Shown one piece after another: positions 14,480 to 20,686 of a stretch of DNA of 20,686 nucleotides. Positions within the stretch are counted from its first letter, which is position 1; each line of letters starts with the position of its first letter. The notes under the pieces are model-generated. The model ran no database searches. It saw nothing but the letters and a program-made list of their open reading frames with translations, and had not been told where the DNA came from. The translations under genes and the position numbers were made by a program. The stretch lies in contig CAYUHD010000023.1 of assembly GCA_964444385.1 (NCBI GenBank), forward strand, positions 1-20,686, written 5' to 3'. This DNA is from D2472 sp964444385 (lineage in GTDB: Bacteria; Pseudomonadota; Gammaproteobacteria; Magnimaribacterales; D2472).

Positions 14480-15707
14480 ATGAAAGAGCCCTCCTACGTT
14501 TTACAATATTATTTGATACAACCATATGATCAATGACTGGAGCAAAAAGATTAGCAAATAATATTGCTAACATCATACCTTCAGGGAATGCTGGATTAAT
14601 TACTCTTATTAATACAACAGTTACTCCAATTAAAGCACCATAAATCCAGCGACCAGTATTTGTTCCTGATCCAGAAACAGGTTCAGTTGCCATAAACACA
14701 AGACCAAAAGCAAAACCACCTATGACAAAATGCCACTGCCAAGGAACTTGGAACATTGGATTAGTATCTGAACCAACAATATTTAAAACAGATGACATAA
14801 CAATCATGCCTAAGAAGGTACCTAAAATAATTCTATATGATGCTACTTTAGTTGCTAAAAGTACTATTGCAGCAATACCAATAGCAATTACAGAAGTTTC
14901 ACCAACGGAGCCAGGAATATTTCCAAGCAAGGCATCGAACCATGAAAAATTGTCTGTGAGACCTTGTAACCCACCTTCAGCAGCATAGCCCAAAGGAGTT
15001 GCTCCACTAAACCCTTCTGGTGTAATTCCAGTATCAGAAAGACCTGCTATCCAAACTTTATCACCAGATAATTGTGACGGATATGCAAAATATATGAACG
15101 CTCTTCCAGTTAAAGCAGGGTTTAAGAAATTTTTACCAGTCCCACCAAATACTTCTTTGCCGATTACTATACCAAAAGTTATCCCCAATGCAGCCTGCCA
15201 CAAAGGTAGATCTGGAGGACAACTTAAAGCAAATAAAATTGATGACACAAATAAACCTTCATTAATTTCATGTTTTCTAACTACTGCGAAGAGTATCTCC
15301 CATAGAAGACCCACTGCAAAAGTCACTGCATATAATGGAATAAAATATACTGCGCCAATCCATATTTTAGATAGAAAACTATCATTCGTATAACCTACAA
15401 AATTAATTAAAACATGATGCCAATCATTGGTATTGTAAATACCAACAAGTGAAAAGTAATCCAATGTTTGATTGCCAATGTTATACATACCAAAAAACAT
15501 TGCTGGAAATGCAGCCAACCAAACAATAACCATGATTCGTTGGATATCTATAGAGTCTCTTACATGAATTGGGTTTGTTGTTTTATGAGTCGATGAAAAA
15601 ATAAAGTTTTCAATAGCGTCATATATTGGAAACCATTTAGCCTGAGTGCCTCCAGGCATAAACTTAGGCTTAATACTTTCATTAACTGATCTAAGCCAAG
15701 CTTTCAT
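14472..15707 (-). CDS. nqrB: Na+-translocating NADH:quinone reductase subunit B
   Basis: 411 residues (Vibrio about 412). NqrB is a ten-helix membrane subunit, holds covalent FMN and riboflavin, and is the main part of the Na+ path and quinone site. HVRDSIDIQRIM is N-terminal, then GKEVFGGTGKNFLNPALTGR, then the flavinylation site GFSGATPLG with Thr237 (Vibrio Thr236). QWHFVIGGFAFGLVFMATEP and GMMLAILFANLFAPVIDH follow. The ATG at 15707 overlaps the nqrA stop in ATGA, which suggests coupled translation. Confidence 0.98.
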   Translation of the reverse strand: MKAWLRSVNESIKPKFMPGGTQAKWFPIYDAIENFIFSSTHKTTNPIHVRDSIDIQRIMVIVWLAAFPAMFFGMYNIGNQTLDYFSLVGIYNTNDWHHVLINFVGYTNDSFLSKIWIGAVYFIPLYAVTFAVGLLWEILFAVVRKHEINEGLFVSSILFALSCPPDLPLWQAALGITFGIVIGKEVFGGTGKNFLNPALTGRAFIYFAYPSQLSGDKVWIAGLSDTGITPEGFSGATPLGYAAEGGLQGLTDNFSWFDALLGNIPGSVGETSVIAIGIAAIVLLATKVASYRIILGTFLGMIVMSSVLNIVGSDTNPMFQVPWQWHFVIGGFAFGLVFMATEPVSGSGTNTGRWIYGALIGVTVVLIRVINPAFPEGMMLAILFANLFAPVIDHMVVSNNIVKRRRALSYE

Positions 15708-17023
15708 TTAAATTCCTCATACATTTTTTCTAAATTGGTATCTAGAATTGATTGATAATCATATTTACTTGGACAAACATAACTTGCTAAAGCTAAATCT
15801 TCAGGAGCTAACTCTAAAACACCCAATTTTTCACCTAATTCAATATCAAAAGTAACTAAACTTTTTAATAACTGAGTAGTGAGTATATTTAGGGGCATAA
15901 TTTCTTGATATGAAGCTACTGGAACAATAGCTCTATTCCCACCATTCATTGAAACATTAAATTTAAATTCTTTAGGTTTTATCCAACTAGATAAAAAAAC
16001 AGGTAATTTTGAATGTAATTTTAATCCAGGCATGACCCAGTTAAATAAAATATCGTTTGATTCGTCAGGTAATACAGACACTTGATTATCAAAAGCACCT
16101 AAATAATTCATTACGCCCTCTCCAGTGTGACCATTAAGTACAGACCCTGATATGATTCTTGAATTTTCCAATATCTTTCCAGCTGTAAGCTCTAATAAAT
16201 TTGAACCATATTTAATTTTTAATATTTTAGGGTCATTGGCATTTGGTCCTCCAATAGAAATAAATTTTTCAGAACGTAATGTTTTATTCTCTAGAAGATA
16301 TCCTAATGAAATAACTTCTTGCCATGAAATGGTCCAGACAGATCTATTTTGACCAACAGGATGGAGGAAATGTATATGTGTGCCTACAAGTCCTGCAGGA
16401 TGCGGCCCAATAAATTGAGAATATCTTACATCTTTAATTGATTTATCAAAATTAGAATTTTGATATGAGCAAAAAGTTTTAATATCCGAATTGATAGATT
16501 TAATAAAGTGGAGACCTTTATTAAAAAGATCTTGATCTAATTTTATCAATTCATGCGGATCTATTGAAAGAGGATTTGTATCACATGCGTTTATAAATAT
16601 AGCTGAAGGTAAAGTATTTAGCTCAGGTATTCTATTATAAGGTCTTGAACGGAAGTAAGATAAAGCACCGGTATCTATCAAAAAATCAATAGAATTTGAG
16701 TAATGATCAATATCAAATTTAATTGCATCAAGAGTAATATCAGTTTCAATGATTAATGATAAAAATCTTCTTCTGTCACCTCTATTGATTGATTTAACAA
16801 TTCCAGAGGATGGGGCAGTAACAAAAGTACCGGGATTTCTCTTATTCTCAAATAATTTTTGCCCTGAAAAAACGGCATCACCTTCATCAACCATCATCGT
16901 TGGTTTAAGACCGACATAATTAGAACCAAGAACCGCTATTGAATTAATAGCAGTTGAAGAATCCACCTCAGTAGATGGATTCCCAGATATTGGTAAATTG
17001 AGACCTTTTTTGGTTTTAATCAC
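15704..17023 (-). CDS. nqrA: Na+-translocating NADH:quinone reductase subunit A
   Basis: 439 residues from the chosen start (usual about 446). NqrA is the soluble cytoplasmic subunit near the quinone site. I place the start at GTG 17023-17021 because it gives MIKTKKGLNLPISG, the standard family N-terminus, and because GAAGGG lies seven bases upstream. The frame is open further, to a TTG at 17053, but that would add ten atypical residues. Conserved parts are YVGLKPTMMVDEGDAVFSGQ, GTFVTAPSSGIVKSINRGDRR, HPAGLVGTHIHFLHPVG and GGNRAIVPVASYQEIMPL. It is the first gene of the nqr run, about 54 bases after gap. Confidence 0.96.
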   Translation of the reverse strand: MIKTKKGLNLPISGNPSTEVDSSTAINSIAVLGSNYVGLKPTMMVDEGDAVFSGQKLFENKRNPGTFVTAPSSGIVKSINRGDRRRFLSLIIETDITLDAIKFDIDHYSNSIDFLIDTGALSYFRSRPYNRIPELNTLPSAIFINACDTNPLSIDPHELIKLDQDLFNKGLHFIKSINSDIKTFCSYQNSNFDKSIKDVRYSQFIGPHPAGLVGTHIHFLHPVGQNRSVWTISWQEVISLGYLLENKTLRSEKFISIGGPNANDPKILKIKYGSNLLELTAGKILENSRIISGSVLNGHTGEGVMNYLGAFDNQVSVLPDESNDILFNWVMPGLKLHSKLPVFLSSWIKPKEFKFNVSMNGGNRAIVPVASYQEIMPLNILTTQLLKSLVTFDIELGEKLGVLELAPEDLALASYVCPSKYDYQSILDTNLEKMYEEFK

Positions 17024-17030
17024 CCCATTA

Positions 17031-17036
17031 CCCTTC
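17031..17036 (-). promoter_or_regulatory. Ribosome binding site that fixes the nqrA start
   Basis: GAAGGG on the minus strand, seven bases before GTG 17023. It supports this GTG over the upstream TTG at 17053, which has no comparable site. Confidence 0.65.
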
Positions 17037-17052
17037 AGTAAAAGATGGGTCA

Positions 17053-17058
17053 ATTATA
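17053..17058 (-). promoter_or_regulatory. Candidate internal promoter (-10) for the nqr genes
   Basis: A perfect TATAAT on the minus strand between gap and nqrA would start transcription near 17046, leaving a leader of about 23 bases before the GTG. No clear -35 lies at 16-18 bases. If real, it would let nqr be expressed apart from the upstream metabolic genes. Confidence 0.3.
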
Positions 17059-17077
17059 AAGGAAATATTAACTGTTT

Positions 17078-18583
17078 CTATACTGAATCTTCAATTGCTT
17101 TAGGAAATCTTTGCAAATCAATTGAAGCAACTTTTTTTGTAAGATTAAGCACTTGTTTTGTATAACCATACTCATTGTCATACCAGCAATATAAAGTGAT
17201 TTGATTGCCATCAGCAATAGTAGCTTGAGAGTCTATAATCGTTGCATATGGACTTGAATAAAAATCAGTAGAGACGGCTTCAGGAGAATTTGTATAACCA
17301 ATTATTTCTCTGTACTTACTAGCAAATGCTGATTTTTTTAAGAAATTATTTAATTCATCTCGATCAACTTTATTCTTTAAATTTAAAACTAATACAGCCA
17401 AACTTACATTGGGTGTTGGCACCCTAATTGCATTACCAGTTAACTTATTTTTAAGTTCCGGTATAGCTTTTGAAACTGCTTTTACCGCTCCTGTGGAAGT
17501 AATAACCATGTTTAATGGAGCGCTCCTCCCTCTTCTGTCGCCTTTATGAAAATTATCAATTAAATTCTGGTCATTTGTATATGAGTGAACTGTTTCAATA
17601 TGGCCATTTGATATTCCATAATTGTCACTAATAAGCTTAAGAACGGGGACTATGGCATTGGTTGTACAAGATGCAGCTGAAATAATTTTGTCTGATTCAT
17701 TTAAAGCTGAATCATTAACACCAAATACTATATTCCTAATATTGCCTTTAGCTGGAGCGGTTAAAATTACTTTTGATGCACCGCAATCTAAATGTTGTGA
17801 TAAGGTATCTTTATCGCGCCAAATCCCAGTGTTATCGATAACAATGGGAGAATTAATATTGAGATCAGAATAATTTACCTCTGATGGAGAGTTAGCGTAA
17901 ATAAATTTAACAGGGTTTCCATTGATAACTAAAAGTTCATTCTCAAGATCAACTCTAATTGTTCCATCAAATTTACCGTGAACAGAATCTCTTCTAAGAA
18001 GGCTTGCTCTTTTTATCAAGTCATTATCTCCTGTTTTTCTAACAATAATTCCTTTTAAACGGAAATAATTACCAGGTCCTGTAGTTTGCACTAGCATTCT
18101 TGCCATCAACCTTCCGATTCTACCAAAACCATAAAGAACAATATCTTGGGGTTTATCAGGTCGTTTAGAGGTGATATTACCAGTAGTAATTTGTTCTTGT
18201 AAAAAATCATCTATTGAATCTGGGTTACTAGGGAGATCTTGAAAAAATGAGCATCGCATTGCAAGTTCGCCTAAATCAACCTCGCAGTCTGGGAGATCCA
18301 TTTTTCCAAGTCTTTCTAACAATGGAAAAGTCTCAAGCTCACTCAACTCATTACCCTCAATCTGTCTCACAAACCTATGCGAATGCATAATGTCAATTGG
18401 AGATTTATTAACAAGTGACTGGCCATAAATCATTATATGAACGCCATGTCTATATAACCTTCCTACAATTGGAACCATTAGTTCAGCCAAGCCTTCTCTC
18501 CACTTCCAATCACCGAAGTAGTCATCAACCTTTTCCCGAGATCTTAAATCAGTTAAGTCAGGATTTTTTATAAGATCAGTCAT
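17078..18583 (-). CDS. gap: Long-form glyceraldehyde-3-phosphate dehydrogenase (N-terminal extension)
   Basis: 501 residues, much longer than the usual 335, because about 145 residues precede the Rossmann fold. The catalytic half is complete: YGFGRIGRLMARML (151-164) for dinucleotide binding, SAASCTTNAIVPVL with Cys306, HSYTNDQN with His333, RRGRSAPLNMVITSTGA, LTGNAIRVPTPNVSLAVL and WYDNEYGYTKQVL. Where ordinary NAD-type GAPDH has the Asp after strand 2, this protein reads IIVRKTGDND, so basic residues replace it, which may favour NADP(H). The N-terminal extension includes LYRHGVHIMIYGQSLVNKSP and has no function known to me. The same long type sits near nqrA in Pseudomonas. A gluconeogenic role is my inference. 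It follows the acyl-CoA dehydrogenase by 6 bases. Confidence 0.93.
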   Translation of the reverse strand: MTDLIKNPDLTDLRSREKVDDYFGDWKWREGLAELMVPIVGRLYRHGVHIMIYGQSLVNKSPIDIMHSHRFVRQIEGNELSELETFPLLERLGKMDLPDCEVDLGELAMRCSFFQDLPSNPDSIDDFLQEQITTGNITSKRPDKPQDIVLYGFGRIGRLMARMLVQTTGPGNYFRLKGIIVRKTGDNDLIKRASLLRRDSVHGKFDGTIRVDLENELLVINGNPVKFIYANSPSEVNYSDLNINSPIVIDNTGIWRDKDTLSQHLDCGASKVILTAPAKGNIRNIVFGVNDSALNESDKIISAASCTTNAIVPVLKLISDNYGISNGHIETVHSYTNDQNLIDNFHKGDRRGRSAPLNMVITSTGAVKAVSKAIPELKNKLTGNAIRVPTPNVSLAVLVLNLKNKVDRDELNNFLKKSAFASKYREIIGYTNSPEAVSTDFYSSPYATIIDSQATIADGNQITLYCWYDNEYGYTKQVLNLTKKVASIDLQRFPKAIEDSV

Positions 18584-18589
18584 AAGTTT

Positions 18590-19696
18590 TTATTTTGCCT
18601 TATATTTATTAATGTGATATTGAGTATTACCAAACATTGAATCTATGGCTGTAAATCTTTTTAGATAATGTCCGATAGACATTTCATTGCTTACTCCCAT
18701 GCCGCCATGTAATTGAACAGCGTGTTGACCTACTAATCTACCAGCTTTACCAACCTGAACTTTTAATGCTGAAATTGTGTTCTCAGTCTCAGGATCACCA
18801 GAATCTAATTGTAAAGTAGCTTTGATCAGCAAAGATTTAGTAAGCTCAGTTTCAATAAACATATCAACCATTCTATGTTGTAAAACCTGGAAATTACTAA
18901 TAGGTTGTGCAAATTGTTCTCGCTCTTTAGTGTATTGAACAGTTTTCATGTATGAAGCAGTCATAGCTCCTACTGCTTCTGCACTAATACATAAAATAGA
19001 TATATTTACCATTTTATTAAATAGAGTCTCAGCATCATCACCTGATGCTAATATAGATTTTTGTGTTAGTGAAACATTTTCAAAAGTTAGTTCGCCACAA
19101 GTTTGACCATCAAGTGTTTTAAAACTTTGCACAGACAAGCCTTTAGCATCAGCATCAATTATTGCCAATGAAGGAGCATCTTCATAAGTTGCTAAGACTA
19201 TAAATTGATTCGCGTTACCTGCATTCAGTACTATGGATTTAGATCCGTTGAGAGAAAACCCATCTCCATCTTTTGAAACTGCTGTAACACAATCTAAAAA
19301 ATTATATCCAATATTTGGCTCTGCATATGCAACGGATATTTGATGCTCACCTGAAATAATTTTTTCAATAATTGAAGTCTTTTCAGGGTGATTTGAACCT
19401 TCAAGAATTGTTCCGCTCATTACAACAGAGCTAAGATATGGTTCTACTACTAGAGCTTTACCAAACTCTTCAAACAAAACGGTCAGTTCAATTGGCCCAA
19501 AATTGAAGCCCCCATTATCCTCTTTGAAGGGAACTGCTAACCAACCAAGCTCAGCAAATTGTTTCCAGTTATCATTGCTGTATCCTTCTTCAGAAAGTAA
19601 GATTTTTTCTCTATCTATAAAGTCATAATTGGTTTCACAAAACTTTAATACCTGTTCTCTAAGCATGTTTTGTTCATCAGAATAATTTAAATTCAT
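18590..19696 (-). CDS. Acyl-CoA dehydrogenase, small/non-catalytic-type subunit
   Basis: 368 residues with the three-domain acyl-CoA dehydrogenase fold: helical N-domain (1-118), beta-barrel (119-215) and C-terminal helices (225-368). The central domain shows AYAEPNIGYNF and GFSLNGSKSIVLNAG, and the C-domain has REQFAQPISNFQVLQHRM and QLHGGMGVSNEMSIGHYLKR. The region where the partner has AHERFG reads NKMVNISILCISAEA, with no acidic residue at the likely base position. It also lacks the Y-E-G motif of MCAD-type enzymes. This resembles the small, non-catalytic subunit of heteromeric enzymes such as the PimC/PimD or mycobacterial FadE26/FadE27 types. The large partner ends 2 bases upstream. The acyl substrate is unknown. 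Confidence 0.9.
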   Translation of the reverse strand: MNLNYSDEQNMLREQVLKFCETNYDFIDREKILLSEEGYSNDNWKQFAELGWLAVPFKEDNGGFNFGPIELTVLFEEFGKALVVEPYLSSVVMSGTILEGSNHPEKTSIIEKIISGEHQISVAYAEPNIGYNFLDCVTAVSKDGDGFSLNGSKSIVLNAGNANQFIVLATYEDAPSLAIIDADAKGLSVQSFKTLDGQTCGELTFENVSLTQKSILASGDDAETLFNKMVNISILCISAEAVGAMTASYMKTVQYTKEREQFAQPISNFQVLQHRMVDMFIETELTKSLLIKATLQLDSGDPETENTISALKVQVGKAGRLVGQHAVQLHGGMGVSNEMSIGHYLKRFTAIDSMFGNTQYHINKYKAK

Positions 19697-19698
19697 GA

Positions 19699-20686
19699 TT
19701 AGACTCCTAATATTGCTTTAGCAATAATATTCTTTTGAATCTCATTACTTCCACCGTATATAGATGTTTTTCTATAATTTAAATATTTTGCTACAGATGA
19801 ACTTGCATAATCTGGTCCAGCAGGTTTTCTATTGGATTCAAACCCTTCTGGTCCTTCATAGGGAAGGATGTATTGTCCTGCAGCCTCAACATAAAGTTCA
19901 GTTAACCTCTGTTGTATCTCTGTACCCCTAATTTTTAAAATTGAGGATTCAGCGCCTGGATGACCACCTTCCGCTATAGCTGCCAAGGTTCTAAGTTCAG
20001 TAAACTCTAAGGCTTCAATATCAATTTCTAGTTCAGCAATTTTTTTAGAAAAATCTGAATCATTGTAATTTGATGTAATCTTTTTTAATTTCTCAATTTG
20101 CACTTTGACAACAGGAACTCCTGCAATTCCAAATCTTTCATGTGCAAGTAAGAATTTTGCGTAAGTCCAACCCTTACCCTCTTCCCCAATTAATTGATCT
20201 GCTGGAACTTTGACATCACTAAAGAAAACTGAATTCACTTCATGAGCTCCATCAATTGTAATGATAGGTTTAACTTCGATGCCTGGTGTGCTCATATCAA
20301 TCAGTAAAAAAGAAATACCCTCTTGTTTCTTTTGAGTTGTTTCAGTTCTAACTAAGCAAAAAATCCAATCAGCATTATGAGCTAAAGTTGTCCATGTTTT
20401 AGAACCATTAACAATATAATGATCTCCTTCTAATACAGCTTTGGTTTTTAAAGAAGCTAAATCTGATCCTGAACCTGGTTCTGAGTATCCTTGGCACCAC
20501 CAAGTATTAAACTCGAGAATATCAGGTAAAAATCTGTCTTTTTGTTCTTGATTTCCAAAGGTGTATATCACTGGGCCAACCATACCTAAACCAAACGGAA
20601 TAATTGTAGGACATTGAGCCAATGCTAATTCGTTAAGAAATAGATATATTTGAACAGGAGACCACCCCGTTCCACCATACTCTACA
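19699..20686 (-). CDS. Acyl-CoA dehydrogenase, large/catalytic-type subunit, 5'-truncated by the window edge
   Basis: The frame stays open to the right edge, reading VEYGGTGWSPVQIYLFLNE before the first in-frame TTG at 20622, so the real start is beyond the window. Motifs: GYSEPGSGSDLASLKT (FAD and substrate loop), YIVNGSKTWTTLAHNADW, and AHERFG with a Glu (codon 20139-20137) placed like the catalytic base of isovaleryl-CoA dehydrogenase. PEGFESNRKP, KYLNYRKTSIYGGSNEIQ and NIIAKAILGV end the protein. It uses FAD to introduce the alpha-beta double bond in acyl-CoA and passes electrons to ETF. The two-base spacing to the next dehydrogenase suggests an alpha2-beta2 heteromer; chain length or ring specificity cannot be read from the sequence. 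Confidence 0.92.
   Translation of the reverse strand, partial: VEYGGTGWSPVQIYLFLNELALAQCPTIIPFGLGMVGPVIYTFGNQEQKDRFLPDILEFNTWWCQGYSEPGSGSDLASLKTKAVLEGDHYIVNGSKTWTTLAHNADWIFCLVRTETTQKKQEGISFLLIDMSTPGIEVKPIITIDGAHEVNSVFFSDVKVPADQLIGEEGKGWTYAKFLLAHERFGIAGVPVVKVQIEKLKKITSNYNDSDFSKKIAELEIDIEALEFTELRTLAAIAEGGHPGAESSILKIRGTEIQQRLTELYVEAAGQYILPYEGPEGFESNRKPAGPDYASSSVAKYLNYRKTSIYGGSNEIQKNIIAKAILGV

Noticed and set aside
20620..20622. TTG at 20622 as the start of the large acyl-CoA dehydrogenase
   Set aside because: Upstream codons continue with clear family sequence (EYGGTGWSP), so the gene simply runs off the window.
1..20686. CRISPR arrays, tRNA or rRNA genes, insertion sequences, prophage, toxin-antitoxin or defence genes
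   Set aside because: I saw no direct-repeat arrays, cloverleaf-like segments, transposase motifs or defence domains on either strand; the spacers are too short to hold them.

Overview
The window looks like a piece of a small, streamlined marine gammaproteobacterial genome. It is strongly AT-rich by eye, genes abut or overlap almost everywhere, and the longest stretch without an intact reading frame is about 260 bases. The block infA / clpA-clpS / icd / mnmA-purB, a long (about 530 aa) isocitrate lyase, and a long-form GAPDH next to a complete Na+-NQR operon are gammaproteobacterial arrangements, similar to the order in Pseudomonas. Together with extreme AT content and paired acyl-CoA dehydrogenases, this makes a SAR86-like or related oligotrophic marine lineage my best guess. 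That is inference, not proof. A run of 64 N inside icd marks an assembly gap.

Layout. (1) 1-1650: the C-terminal half of a haloalkane-dehalogenase-like alpha/beta hydrolase (+), then an FkbM-type methyltransferase (-) cut by an in-frame stop, with its C-terminal coding sequence still readable beyond the stop. (2) 1650-5767: infA (+) converging on a tightly coupled icd-clpS-clpA operon (-), in which each stop overlaps the next start. (3) 5857-10024: mnmA and purB (+, with no hflD between them), then aceA (+). (4) 10025-20686: one run of minus-strand genes, read right to left: large and small acyl-CoA dehydrogenase subunits, long-form GAPDH, nqrA-B-C-D-E-F, apbE and a short nqrM. nqrM is only 58 codons, starts with GTG and abuts aceA.

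How the genes fit together. icd and aceA are the two enzymes that compete for isocitrate (TCA cycle versus glyoxylate shunt). The acyl-CoA dehydrogenases feed electrons and acetyl-CoA from acyl chains, and GAPDH of the long type may serve gluconeogenesis from that acetyl-CoA. The Na+-NQR complex oxidises NADH and pumps sodium. ApbE flavinylates NqrB and NqrC, and NqrM is needed for the metal centre. clpS and clpA give N-degron protein turnover. infA, mnmA and purB are housekeeping genes.

I found no tRNA, rRNA, CRISPR array, insertion sequence, prophage or defence cassette, and no clearly new multi-gene system. The most notable observations are the nonsense-interrupted methyltransferase, the coupled icd-clpS-clpA operon, the G8 tract in the iron-sulfur loop of nqrF, the apparent catalytic/non-catalytic acyl-CoA dehydrogenase pair, and the GAPDH coenzyme-site substitution.
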